Shown: positions 1 to 9,692, counted from the stretch's first letter. The stretch: 19,463 nt of DNA from Ectocarpus siliculosus (GCA_000310025.1 FN649728.1:7248813-7268275); one strand, 5' to 3'. The notes: generated from the sequence alone by a model not told the origin. Translations and numbers: made by a program.

Positions 1-1
1 G

Positions 2-2238
2 ATGTCTGGCGTGTTTGACAAACGGGTAAGACATCCGATTCCGTCAGTGCCCCACATACCCCAGATTGCCCCCCGCTGAATATGTCTAATTTTCACATCA
101 GCCACTGCTGTCTCGTACAGCTTCCGGACGTGTAGCAAACGAAGGCCCAATTATACGATTTACACTCTCGCGATCAGTCCGGTAATTTGTGGTTATGTAA
201 AAGTCGCGGCATGCCCTGGAACGTAGCAGAGTACGACTATCGACCGTACGACGTAGGTTGGATCGAGGACTCGGGCCATAAAGTCGTTTGGATAAAAATC
301 CTGCCGCAGAGTAGGACAGAGACAATGAACTCGCGAGGGAAGTATTTGTGACGGTGTTTTTTGCACAGCACCCTAGGCAAGTTTTTCGAGTTTGTACTTG
401 CGACATCTTTACCACGTCTACGCGGCGAGAGGCGACCGAGGAGAGAAGAGGTGCCCGGCCGGCCGACACCGGTTTCAGATTCCAGTTTTTGGGCCGGCTG
501 CTCTTCTCCAAGGTTATGGTCGAACTCGTCAATGTCGTCAATGTATACCTGCCTTGAGACTCAAGTCAAATCACACTGCCTCCTTGATTCCATAACCCTT
601 TATTCCAGGACGACTATGTTCGGGCCATGGTCGTTGCAGAGGTGGCAGATCGCATCGATGTGAACTCAGGCACCCCCGCTGGCAAGGCGGCTGTGTGCGC
701 CGCATTTCAAGACCTCATCAAGGCTTGCAGCTGGAGCTCTTTCGTGGTGCGCTCACCTTCCTTTACTGCCGAAGGCTTGCGTACTTTGCAAAAGTCCCAA
801 ATCGACCAGGTACGGACCAACGCAATTTTTTCTTGTCTTCAACCCCTGAGGTCTGGGAAGTTTGACCGCGTCCACTAGTCTAGCCATCCGACAATTGCGT
901 GCTCCCGCCAGACGCTGTTATAGACGACGCGGATAACATGCACACGCTAAGCCGCCCGCCGCTCATGCGGACCGCAATCGACGGTGCCGTATCCCGCCCA
1001 CAATGTCGCCCCCCCCCACCCCCCCTTGCAATCTCGACGAAAAGCTGCACGAACGCCGCGTTTGTACCCACGTATTTTTTTACCACCAACACAGATAGAT
1101 ACCCTCCTTGCTTATGTGCCTCGGGGGTAAAGTACACTTTGTTTATCGGAGCCCCCCCCCCGGGGATTTAGGTTCCGGATTGGTTCATGAGGGCTGCTGT
1201 ATTTGTTCCACCATCACTACGCGTGGTAGGTAATGCGCGTCCAGGGTACGTCTGTCCGGGGTTTGCTTGTCGTGGTGTTCGGATCGGTGTCGCTGGGGAT
1301 GATGTCGATTTCGTCGTCTGGCTCGGTCTGGCGAAAGCACCACTTTCGTGTCAAGTCACAGCTGGGACTACGAGAACAGAGTATAGCCGTGAAAACTTTA
1401 TTTTTTCGGAAGCGAGTCCATTGGTTGGGTCTGGAGCTGCAAAAAGCAGTTTGAGTAACAGGAAGCGCAACAAACACATACCGCAACGCTCGATAATGCG
1501 ATCGTTCAGAACATGTCGATGGACAGCTTTAATAGTTCCACCTCAAGGGTCAAGGGAGGAGAGGGAGGAGGCATTTTTGTTGCTTCTCTTGTGTCGGCTG
1601 CCCTCCTCCGTTCTCCTCCCTGTGATGTGTCTATTGCGGAAACACAAAGGGTGTCAAATGGTATCGGTTTTGCTGCTGTTCTCCCCGGGGGGTGGTCACT
1701 CAGCGGGGTAGTCACGGGGATAAAATTGGCTGCCGTGACTCTACCCCCCCACCCTCTTTTTATATATACGACTCTAGTTCATCCACGGGGGTACGGCACC
1801 GTCGATTACGATGTCCATAGAGCTCGTTCTCTTTCTCTCCCACTCTCTCCCCGTATATCACCCGTTTATCTCTCTGCACCCTCCCCGTCGCACGCCCTTC
1901 CCTTCGGCCGGTATAGATATCACCAAACGGGTAGGCCCTTGCGATTCCTATACAAGCGGAGGAATGTACCATTTTCAATTCCCTGATTTAGTCGCTTTCT
2001 CTTGCGAACGTGATCCCGGGTCCAGGTCAAGCAAGTCACTCGCGTGATGGGGGTTGCTCTCGGTTCCATCCACAAAGGGCTTCACATCGCTCGCAATGTG
2101 GTCCGTCAACGGTGAGTTCGTGAATTCAGAGACGGTTATCCTTTTGAGCGTATTCACACGTACACACGCGGCGCCCTGTTAGCGCGACCTCCTTTCGTCC
2201 GCAGTCCTCCCAGGGGTGTGCGTGCCTGTCCCATCTAA
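2..2238 (+). CDS. 3' part of a four-exon gene, unknown function
   Basis: I do not recognise this protein. Four phase-compatible exons can be read: 2-25 (MSGVFDKR, donor GTAAGA), 609-809 (67 residues after TTTATTCCAG, donor CAG/GTACGG), 2026-2111 (after GGGTCCAG, donor GTGAGT) and 2205-2238 (after CCTTTCGTCCGCAG, stop TAA). Exon phases are 0, 0, 2, and together they give 114 residues plus a stop. The large exon starts DDYVRAMVVAEVADRIDVN and ends TLQKSQIDQ; the next reads VKQVTRVMGVALGSIHK and looks helical. No signal peptide, membrane segment or catalytic motif is visible. The 5' end is uncertain: the ATG at 2 may be internal, because the window starts there. Exons 609-809 and 2026-2111 are the firm parts; the 24-nt first and 34-nt last exons are weaker. 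Introns are 583, 1216 and 93 nt. Confidence 0.55.
810..2025 (+). other. Long intron of the 5' gene
   Basis: This is the inferred 1.2-kb intron between two well-marked exons. It holds C-runs near 1011-1025 and 1151-1160 and a TATA-like TTTTATATATAC near 1758. A minus-strand stretch at 1217-1341 is open after a CGCCAG acceptor-like site and reads as acidic protein (TEPDDEIDIIPSDTDP), but nothing connects it to another exon. I see no RNA gene or mobile element. Confidence 0.4.
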
Positions 2239-2687
2239 TTAATTGTGTTCTGGCGCCATACGACCAACATTCTACGGGGCGCACAGGATGAAGGTCACAT
2301 GAGAGCTTTAATAGTAGCTGCAACGCCCCGCCTTTCGAAAGTGGTATTTTGAATTTCCTACTTCGCCGACCACGACTGGAAGTATCCCGAAAGAAGGGAA
2401 GGAAAAAAGACGAGCGCCGAAATGCGAACCGTTTTCAAACCATGACTAGGTATCGAGTTGTGTACGACCTTCGCCAACATGCAGTTGTTTTTGTATGGCG
2501 TGCAGGCCGAAGCACCCTTAGCGTTGTGGTACGCGACGAACTTTAAATATTTAGAGGAACAACCTACATATCCCGCTGAGCACCCCGAGCACATGTCCCT
2601 TAACCGAACGAGAAATAAAATTAACCCAGCCAGGCCGACTGGTAGAATATTGTGTCTTCACCACGCCTCCTGAACCGTGGGCTCCCC

Positions 2688-3992
2688 ATGCACACCCTCC
2701 CACAGCATCCACGCCGCCGTGTAATATGCTTCGATGTTGTGTTTGTTGCTTCGACGCTCGGCGAGCCCTCGACGTATTTCTCCACCGATCCTCATCCTCG
2801 TCGACCATCGGACGGGATTCGAAACATGCGCGGTGCAACTTCCCCCATGCTTGTTGGTGCCCAAACTTGCATCGTTCGACATGCAGGCGTTGTGACGAAT
2901 TGCAACGTCGGAGAGGCAAAGAACAAGCAGCAGAAAGCATCGGCTCCTTCGGCGAGTGGACGAGACAACGCCGAACATATGTGGCGTACTACGAACGACA
3001 GCTTAGCTATGCAAGCGCTGGCGGACGGCGTCGAGTGGACGGCCTCGGGTTGGACTGGAAGGAAGTGGGAAACCCGAACGGTCACGGCTGGCGATCTCTG
3101 TCGGGTCACCCTCCAGGACGTATTCGCAGTCCTGCCGCTCGCGCCCGCTCAGCCAGACACGGTGTCGGCGGGACGGCCATGGGGCTATGTGGAGTGGGAA
3201 CAAAACCTTGTCGGAACGGAGGCACCAGTTCAGGGAGTAGGTGGAGCTGACTGGCAATCTGTTGTAAGTGCAACGCTTCCGACGGCACTAGAACTTGGGG
3301 CCCTGTACAAAGACAAGCTCGGCTGCCGCCGGGAAGAGTCCGGACCGCTCTGCAAAGACGACGTGTGCGCGTTCTGCTGGGAAGGTAGACCAGGTCTGCA
3401 CAACGGTTCTGTGACTTGCTTCAACCATTGGGGAGACGCACCGGGGGAAGCTAGCGCAGGAACAGGTACTCTACGCGGCGGTCTAGTAAAGGACGCCACC
3501 AAGCTCAGTGACACGTGGACGATCCAGGAAACCTCGAGAGCGAACGACGTTGAACTCTACGTTGATGCCAGTGCTCGCCGTTCCGGCGAGCGCGGACAGG
3601 CAGCCACCACTCTCGGGAGAATCGCGTATTTTTTCGAGCACCAAGGAAATGACAGCAGTCGTCTTGTGGACGGCGACGTGCAAGAAGGGGAGTGGACTAT
3701 TTGGGTGGCGGTGCAAGAGTACGCTACAGCTGGGAGGGGCAACGGGCGCAAGGTCAACGCTGCCACGGGCTGCGACGTCTTTTACCTCCGCAAGACCATG
3801 AAGGTTTTCCCCGCGTCGTGCATCCGCTCGATGGTCCACATGGTGCATGCGTGCGCGAAGACTGGGGCTTCTTCGTGCTCCTTGGTCCAGGAAGAGGGCA
3901 AGAAGGGCGAATGGAGGTGCACCAGCATTTCAAGCGCTCACTATCTCCTGAACAAGTACTTCCACAGCTTCGGGCGTGGACCGATCGCGTAA
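2688..3992 (+). CDS. Cysteine-rich protein, paralogue 1 of an unrecognised family
   Basis: Open frame of 434 residues from ATG 2688 to TAA 3992. The start is uncertain, since upstream in-frame sequence stays open to about 2652 and nearer ATGs exist. From about residue 114 (GVEWTASG) to the end it aligns with the last exon of the minus-strand gene at 10477-12971, about half identical by eye, which is the main evidence that it is real. Conserved pieces are a C-x8-C-x4-C-x2-C cluster at residues 213, 222, 227 and 230 (ending CAFCW), the block TTLGRIAYFFEHQGND at about 307-322, EYATAG, a second cluster H-x2-H-x-C-x7-C-x13-C (H384, H387, C389, C397, C411), and the tail LLNKYFHS. Both clusters could bind zinc. 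The C-terminal part is reminiscent of beta-rich or BAH-like modules in large transposon proteins, which is speculative. No intron interrupts the paralogous region. The first 110 residues look less protein-like and may be untranslated leader or an older exon. Confidence 0.78.
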   Translation: MHTLPQHPRRRVICFDVVFVASTLGEPSTYFSTDPHPRRPSDGIRNMRGATSPMLVGAQTCIVRHAGVVTNCNVGEAKNKQQKASAPSASGRDNAEHMWRTTNDSLAMQALADGVEWTASGWTGRKWETRTVTAGDLCRVTLQDVFAVLPLAPAQPDTVSAGRPWGYVEWEQNLVGTEAPVQGVGGADWQSVVSATLPTALELGALYKDKLGCRREESGPLCKDDVCAFCWEGRPGLHNGSVTCFNHWGDAPGEASAGTGTLRGGLVKDATKLSDTWTIQETSRANDVELYVDASARRSGERGQAATTLGRIAYFFEHQGNDSSRLVDGDVQEGEWTIWVAVQEYATAGRGNGRKVNAATGCDVFYLRKTMKVFPASCIRSMVHMVHACAKTGASSCSLVQEEGKKGEWRCTSISSAHYLLNKYFHSFGRGPIA

Positions 3993-5062
3993 GGCATGTC
4001 TTCTGTTGTCGAGGTATGTGTGGGGCGGTATTTGAAGGCCTGCTTTTTCGCGCTCACAGCGGGAAACACGGGTGTCCGGGTAAAGGTGGTGATTTCGATG
4101 CCACTGGTTAGGGGGGGGGGCGCATTCGTTGTAGCATGGATTCAAAATATGAACCCCACGCCCCGCGCCAGTGTTGGACACCGTGATGTAGGAAGTATGA
4201 TTTGAAGTTGTGTACGTTCCCACATTCCGTATCCTCCCGACTCCTCCCTCCGGAGGCGGTGGCTCATCGTGTCCACCCAGAACGGGTTGGAAGGGGCCTA
4301 CCTCTAAGCATTTGACTGCGTTGTGCGTGCTTTTTGGCCCGCATGCTTCGTATACGTACTTTGGGCCCGTCCATGGGAACGGCAGGTGATACTTCCGTGG
4401 GTTCTTTATTCTTTCGGCGCCAAGATGGCTAGTTCCCGCGCGCGGTCCAGGAGCACGTCGCTGTATCTAGAAGAGGTGGGGTCGTCCTAGGAACGCTCGC
4501 AGATGACCGATAAACCACCTTCGCCCCCCAAAAAAACGCAGCAAAACACCGCTTCTCTGACGCATTTCCAGTGCCGTACTAACTCGCTTGAGCCAACCCC
4601 GCCCCCCCCCCGCCCGCTCGCCCCCATCGCCCATGCCGTAGTACACACCCAGGTGTAACGGACCTGCCTCGCGCTCGATGCCTGTTCGAGCATTGACGTG
4701 GTAGCGGGAAGAGGAGAGGGCGTACGGGGGCGGTTTCATTTTGGTGGCAGATCACAAGGCGGACAGGAAAATCGCAGAGACGGGGACGTGGGTGGGAGGT
4801 GGCGGGGAGAACAATTTCGGGGGCGTAGGCGGTAGGTACATTGCTGCGGAGACGGGAGTGGGTGGGAGAGATCGTGCACCTGAGGTATGCGTTGCACTGG
4901 GTTGCAGCCGTGTTTCCTACCAGAATGGGTGTCGGGCGTTGCAGTGGGGATACGAGACGATATGGCATGCCCACTCCTGAAGCCCTCAGACCCTTGCCAG
5001 TGGCGTGTACATTTGGTACCCTCAACAAATGAGCGGTGCGCTGCTCAAGAATTGGAAACTAA
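3993..5062. other. Non-genic interval after the first paralogue
   Basis: No convincing exon on either strand. It contains G-runs near 4111-4120, C-runs near 4603-4612 and purine-rich plus-strand sequence at 4740-4870. A short ATG frame at 4425-4490 (MASSRARSRSTSLYLEE, good ATG context, possible donor at GTGGGG) could be a first exon but has no partner. Confidence 0.3.
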
Positions 5063-5563
5063 ATGAATCGTGTTTTGTTGCCTCATCACCGTTGTTTATT
5101 GGTGTGTATTTTCTTTGACGGATGCCACCCATCTCAGCGTTTCACGGCACCGAATGCGTTTGCTATCCCTCCCCTTGGCTTATCCGCGGATGAGGGAGTT
5201 GTTTATTTGGGCCTCGTGTGCTCTCCTCCCCTTGATATTGCGAGGCCAACGCGGGCACAACCGTTGATCCTTGCATCACGTGTGTTGGAACTTGTTTCTT
5301 CTGATGCCGAGGAGATATCTGACCTCTTCGGCGGATGGAGTTGCCGTCCCCACTTGGTCGATGGCGACTCAAAAACAACGTTACCCCCTGTGGGCAACGA
5401 CTTTAATGCATGCTCTGTATTGGAATTAGTGGCTACCGTGCAAGTTGGAACAACGATCAGTGTTTCATCCAGTATGAGACGCAGCCGGATGAAAAAATGT
5501 GCTCGACAAACAGCAAGAGAACTGAAACGAAAAATCGAAAAAAAAATTGAAAAAGATGTGTAG
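5063..5563 (+). CDS. Doubtful 166-residue ORF with basic C-terminus
   Basis: Uninterrupted ATG-to-TAG frame of 166 residues. The central part (RVLELVSSDAEEISDLF) and the strongly basic, Lys/Arg-rich tail after residue 138 (SRMKKCARQTARELKRK) look more like protein than the antisense frame does. There is no recognisable domain. The first 35 residues are hydrophobic and cysteine-containing, without a clean signal peptide. It could be one exon of a larger gene or a chance frame, as the antisense strand is also open over most of it. No splice partner was found. Confidence 0.33.
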   Translation: MNRVLLPHHRCLLVCIFFDGCHPSQRFTAPNAFAIPPLGLSADEGVVYLGLVCSPPLDIARPTRAQPLILASRVLELVSSDAEEISDLFGGWSCRPHLVDGDSKTTLPPVGNDFNACSVLELVATVQVGTTISVSSSMRRSRMKKCARQTARELKRKIEKKIEKDV

Positions 5564-6900
5564 ACCACCGTGACCCCACAATACACGGCGCAGGCGGATG
5601 ACGGACCGCGTCTAGCATATGGAAGGTAGCGAGGTAGGCAACCGTCTATTTCGTTCGTTTTATGCAGCCAGCACACAGAGAACACACTGCAATGCCGGGA
5701 CTCGTCTAAGCAATCTTGAGAAGGCTCTCTTTCTTTGTTCACAAAATTACTGAAAGCCTACAGGTGGTTGATACCCTTTCGGGATGGGGAGTCGTATTGC
5801 ACTGGCTGGGGGAGAAAGCCTGTAGATACGGGGCTTATTTGGAGGTCTGTTTATACGTCAAGTATCACAAATGCCCCATCTTAGCTGGTTCACAGAGCAA
5901 GAGTTCGGGATAGACTATAGCAACGATGACCGGTAACCAAGTGGCCGCGGTCGCAAATTAACGACTGGTTGCGTAAAATTAATACTAGCAAAACATGAAT
6001 GGTACCCGGTAGGTATTTTTCGCCGGGGATTAAAAAAGTAAACTGTATGTAATAACAATGTCTTCCAAACGTCCTCTCCCACGGTTATACCCCCGGTTAC
6101 AAATGTCTTCTCTCCATAGAAAGAGCAAATCGCGTCTATTTTTGGGCCGTTTTCCGTTCACCGCCGCCCAAGCGACAAAAATGAATGCTTTTCACCACAG
6201 CCTTTTTTTTTGTGGTTGTTTCAGCCCACCGGTTGTTCTTGGAAACATACAACTTGTTTGGGTGTTCCGACCGCCGGGAGGAAACAATAAATGAGCTCGT
6301 TGTAACACAGGAACAATAAAAAAAAACAGCGGAAAAATGTCGAAAGCTGAAAAAATGGGAAAAAAATGGATAATAACAATTAGTCTAATTGCGCTGACCA
6401 GCCCTCGAACCCACGTACAGCAGTATGTATGTATGCACAACCGACGTGCGCGGGATCAATCAATTCCCGTGGTGCTGCACAATAAAAGGAAAAAAAAAAG
6501 TAAATACACGCACAGAAAGACTACACATTCGTGATATACCCACAGTCGAACGGGATGTGGCGGAGTCTTTTCAGTGAGTGGAGGAAAACCGGCTGGCTGC
6601 TGTAATAATAAAATATACTGCTGCTGTACTGCGCTGTATCCAGCAGAAAGAAAAAAAAACATAGATAGATGATGAGGTCTCCATGACGGCTACTTTATTA
6701 TCGGTCGAGTGGTCTGTTGTAGCAATGTGTCTGATCTCCGCTGCAGATAACCAGACTCAACTTAGCATCAGTTTCGTGGTGTATCCGACTTTGCATGTAA
6801 AACATAATGATAATGCTGTACTGAGGCGCGTGCATTATTACATATGTTTTGTGCGGGCCGGCGGGTGAAATAAATAAATATTTTTATTATTATACAGCAG
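5564..6900. other. AT-rich intergenic interval
   Basis: Clearly richer in A and T than the rest of the window, with many A-runs and no convincing exon. It contains T-loop-like GGTTCGA motifs on the minus strand at 6401-6414 and 6908-6916, and a short inverted pair of CTGCTGTA(AT)AATAATAAAA segments at 6597-6613 (plus) and 6882-6900 (minus), which may be tails of small retroposons. Confidence 0.4.
6597..6900. repeat. Inverted pair of SINE-tail-like segments
   Basis: CTGCTGTAATAATAAAA on the plus strand at 6597-6613 recurs on the minus strand at 6900-6882 with one 2-nt difference. The ACTGCTGCTGTA motif at about 6616-6627 also has its reverse complement near 6889. On the minus strand the second copy is preceded by GTCGGTTCGACC, an RNA polymerase III B-box-like string. 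The segments could be 3' ends of two short retroposons in opposite orientation, or terminal inverted repeats of a small non-autonomous element. Confidence 0.25.
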
Positions 6901-6945
6901 CAGTGGCGGTCGAACCGACATGAGTCACCCCGCGGGAGTGTGGGA

Positions 6946-6961
6946 GTGTGTGTGTGTGTGT
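6946..6961 (+). repeat. (GT)8 microsatellite
   Basis: Eight uninterrupted GT dinucleotides just before the 61-bp minisatellite. Confidence 0.85.
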
Positions 6962-6994
6962 TTTTGCCAGTTTGTTTGTTTTTGGTTACATGCA

Positions 6995-7275
6995 GGAGGT
7001 CAGGACCAAGGTTGTGGCAGCCTCCCAAACTTCCGCACCGGTGCTTGTACGACCAGGAGTCATGGCCTAGGTTGTGACAGCCCTCCCAACCTTCCGCACC
7101 CAGCCTTGTACAACCAGGAGGGCTGGCCAAGGTTGTGACAGCCCTCCCAACCTTCCGCATCCGTTCTTGCACAACGAGGAGGACTGACCAAGGTTGTGAC
7201 AGCCCTCCCAACCTTCCGCACCCAGCCTTGCACAACCAGGAGGGCTGGCCAAGGTTGTGGCTGCCTCCCAACCCC
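6995..7275 (+). repeat. 61-bp minisatellite, about 4.5 units
   Basis: The string GGTTGTG recurs at 7010, 7070, 7131, 7192 and 7253, giving periods of 60, 61, 61 and 61. The unit includes GGCCAAGGTTGTGACAGCC, then CTCCCAACCTTCCGCACCC, then AGCCTTGCACAACCAGGAGG. The inner copies are nearly identical and the outer ones diverged. Because 61 is not a multiple of three and the unit has few stops, long artificial frames run through it on both strands; I do not call these genes. The best copy (7117-7154) contains two interleaved inverted repeats. Confidence 0.9.
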
Positions 7276-8749
7276 CCTCCACCACCTGCCCGACATTGGG
7301 GGTGCTCCCAACCTACCCCCAATGTGTACTTTGGCCACCTGTGTAACCTCGTGGGTTGGAGAAAGCCTTGGCTCACAACGTCGCCAGATTGTGCCCTCTC
7401 ATCATGCAACGTTGTTCTGCCCCTCGGGACAAACGTTCGCAGCCGGATAACAGGTACCAGGTTTGTGTTCTTTTGTATTAATTCGTCGGTCGTTAATGCG
7501 TTAGCGCGTAGTTGCACATATGCAGGTTCCCGTGCGTCAACACCGTGGTGAGCGCATGACACCCCGGCAAAAAAAAACGATACAAAAGCCTTTTCTGCAG
7601 ACACGAATAAACGACGCCTCAAACCAAGGTCCCAGCAACCACAATCAATCGTGGCCTGTGCTTCGTTTAGGGCACGCACGACGCAAAGTAGATTGTACGT
7701 GTACCGCGAGATAATTACGGCGGAACGAGGGCGGACAAGATGGCCGCGGCTTCCCGAACAAAGAACCGTGATGACGTTCAAAAAAAAAATATGCATACCT
7801 AGCCCCACACAGCCATGAGCGGCTCCACACAATTTTTTCGACCGGCTCACCACTTCTCAACCTCCCGCACAAACAAGCAATTGCACCGAGGACGCCGAAG
7901 AACAAAAGTTTATTATACTAAAGTCAGTACGAGTGAGGAAACACGCCCCGGTAAAAACTTCTCGGCATATACTAAACGGTCCGGAGATTGACCGACTACC
8001 CAAGAAAACAAAAACAAAAACACAGCACTTGGCCTTGACAAAACGAACTCAATCGTGCCCCTTCGGCGACTTGTGAGCACGTCACAGATGCCAGCGAATC
8101 GAAAAAAACGGTGGTCGCTTACGCGGGCTTAAAGTCACCGCCCGAGGTTGAAGCTTTCAACAATCGTTAACACCCTTAAAGCTGCAGCCCCCCCCCACCC
8201 CCAACCGCCCTCCCTGGCCCACTTTTCCCCAACTCACCCAGGCTCCACACAAAATCCCGACCAAACTGTACCACCCGAACAATTGGACTTTCCCCAACGC
8301 AAACAAGCAACGGCGCAGCCCATCGTCGACACACAGGTGGCCGGTGGGGCACGTTATGGGAGGTTATGCCCGCGCATAACCTGCCCAGGTTGGATATACG
8401 CCGTATAACCTCTTCATGCTGGGTTACCAACCACCGGTTTTCTATCGGATTAGGAAATCAATTTTAACCTTGCCTTGTCGGGCTGGCAACCTCGATCCAA
8501 AACAAATGGGTGCAAGCTCGCCCGCAGCTGGGTGACAATCACCCCAGCGACGCGAGCCTTCGCGTCGAGGCCAGGAACAATCCCACACAAGGATTACGAA
8601 GCACACACACACGCAGTACACCACACAAGGATGATGATTGGGCCAAAAACAAAAAAAAATATGCTACTCCCTCACGTCCGAAACGTGAGCTCGATCACGT
8701 AAGCCGGGGGATCCCGCACGTAGTAAAAGCACGCCGGGGAGAGGGGCGA
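7276..8749. other. Intergenic interval between two repeat arrays
   Basis: No exon with convincing coding character and splice sites. It contains a C-run at about 8189-8196, a perfect hairpin at 8361-8382, and A-rich tracts at 7569-7577, 7781-7789 and 8650-8659. Frames through 8148-8430 are proline-rich low-complexity sequence. Confidence 0.4.
8361..8382. repeat. Perfect 9-bp inverted repeat
   Basis: AGGTTATGC, a 4-nt CCGC spacer, then GCATAACCT. There is no T-run after it on the plus strand and no adjoining gene, so its role is unknown. Confidence 0.6.
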
Positions 8750-9060
8750 AATTATCTCGAAGGCGAATGACATACATACGCGTAGTAAGGAGGAGGTCGG
8801 GGGTTCGATCCCCGCAAAACATAATTTTTTTTCCCCCAAAACCAACAAATTATGCGCGAAATTTCGAAATTTCTCGCGAAAGCGTAGGCATATGATATGC
8901 GTAGTACGGAGGAGGTCGATACTTCGGTCCCCGCGAAATTGTTTTTTCTTCCCAAAACCAAAAAAAGTAAGCGCAAAATTTATCGCGAAGGCGTATGATA
9001 CGCGTAGTAAGGAGGGGGTCGGGAGTTCGATCCCCGCAAAACATGTTTTTTTTTTCTCAA
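8750..9060 (+). repeat. Three tandem units with tRNA-like T-arm / B box
   Basis: GTAGTAAGGAGG-type strings recur at 8782, 8901 and 9004, a spacing of 119 and 103 bp. Each unit has the order: CGCGAAGGCGTATGATACGC-like segment, GTAGTAAGGAGGAGGTC, a T-arm-like GGGTTCGATCCCCGC, a T-run, then CCCAAAACCAAAAAA. The first and third units keep the B-box string GTTCGATCC exactly; the second has ACTTCGGTCC. The 5' half of a tRNA (D-arm and A box) is not recognisable, so this is not a tRNA gene. Best reading: tRNA-derived short repeat (SINE-like), duplicated in tandem. The T-run could also terminate Pol III transcription. Confidence 0.6.
8858..8873. repeat. 16-bp perfect palindrome
   Basis: GAAATTTCGAAATTTC is fully self-complementary. 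It sits in the spacer between the first and second tRNA-like units and is flanked by CGCG on both sides. Confidence 0.6.
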
Positions 9061-9094
9061 AACCAAAAAATACTCCAGGAGCATTTACAAAAAA

Positions 9095-9118
9095 ACACAC
9101 ACACACACACACACACAC
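9095..9118 (+). repeat. (AC)12 microsatellite
   Basis: Twelve AC dinucleotides directly after the A-rich end of the tRNA-like array. Confidence 0.85.
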
Positions 9119-9201
9119 GTTTAGGCCTCTCCGAGTGCTTCATTTTTCCAACCTGACGCTTTGCTCACGGTCAACACCAAAGACAACCACGACAATCGAA
9201 A

Positions 9202-9564
9202 ATGGCGGTCTACGGCCATACCGTAGTGGCTGTGCCCTTATCCTGCCATGACCTTCCTCGCGAAAATATCCCGACCCGCCTGCCCCCCAAAGAGGCTCTG
9301 GTGGGCCCGGAAGTGCTTTTTGCAGAGGCTGCCCCCGACAATACACGTCCTAAAGCAAGCAGAATCATTTTCCACAGCAGCTCAGCCCCGCGGCGTGGCC
9401 TTCCGCCGCCATCCCGCTCCCATCCCGCACTCCTTGCGCCTCCCCCGCCCTCCCGCTTGACTCCGCCCAACGAGACCCGCGACTCGAGAAGTCGATACAA
9501 AACAGGGGGAAAATATGTAGAGCACCGGAATGTCATCCACGCGTATCCCCATCCTGAGTCCTGA
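9202..9564 (+). CDS. Doubtful 120-residue ORF, proline-rich C-terminal half
   Basis: ATG in favourable context (GAAAATGGC) opens 120 codons to a TGA. Residues 1-60 read as ordinary protein (MAVYGHTVVAVPLSCHDLP, then PTRLPPKEALVGPEVLFAE). Residues 68-95 are Pro/Ser/Arg-rich, and the end is polar. There is no known domain, transmembrane segment or splice partner, and the antisense strand is also open over 108 codons in the same stretch. It could be a small gene or a first exon. The microsatellite and tRNA-like repeats lie just upstream. Confidence 0.35.
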   Translation: MAVYGHTVVAVPLSCHDLPRENIPTRLPPKEALVGPEVLFAEAAPDNTRPKASRIIFHSSSAPRRGLPPPSRSHPALLAPPPPSRLTPPNETRDSRSRYKTGGKYVEHRNVIHAYPHPES

Positions 9565-9692
9565 TTGATTACAAAGTAGGAGCGTGGAACTGCGCGACGG
9601 AAGTGGAGGGAGGGGTACCTCGTCAGTAGGGTCCGATAATCAAAGAGCGGGTCTTAGCCTCCGGATTGTTGTTGTTGCTGCTTGCCTCCAAT

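Noticed and set aside
98-556. Minus-strand exons (a VYIDDIDEFDHNLGEE-like segment and a following 65-residue frame)
   Set aside because: Splice sites (CAAGGCAG, GTAAAG, TGCGGCAG) are tolerable and the phase fits, but the region falls inside an intron of the better-supported plus-strand gene and no further exon was found.
1217-1341. Acidic minus-strand exon candidate
   Set aside because: A good acceptor-like site but no partner exon; it lies antisense in an intron of the plus-strand gene.
2726-3250. Alternative plus frame with CRRCDELQRRRGKEQ
   Set aside because: Its 5' half looks protein-like, but it overlaps the frame supported by the paralogue and no splice route joins it.
3483-3848. Antisense frame in the first paralogue
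   Set aside because: Shadow of the conserved plus-strand coding sequence.
4425-4490. Short ATG frame MASSRARSRSTSLYLEE
   Set aside because: Only 21 codons; a first-exon reading needs a weak GTGGGG donor and no second exon was found.
6768-7853. Minus-strand open frame of about 360 codons
   Set aside because: It runs through the 61-bp minisatellite, whose unit is not a multiple of three and lacks stops in several frames. It has no convincing ATG and its flanks do not look coding.
8782-8820. Functional tRNA gene
   Set aside because: Only the T-arm-like half is present; no acceptor stem, D-arm or anticodon arm can be drawn.
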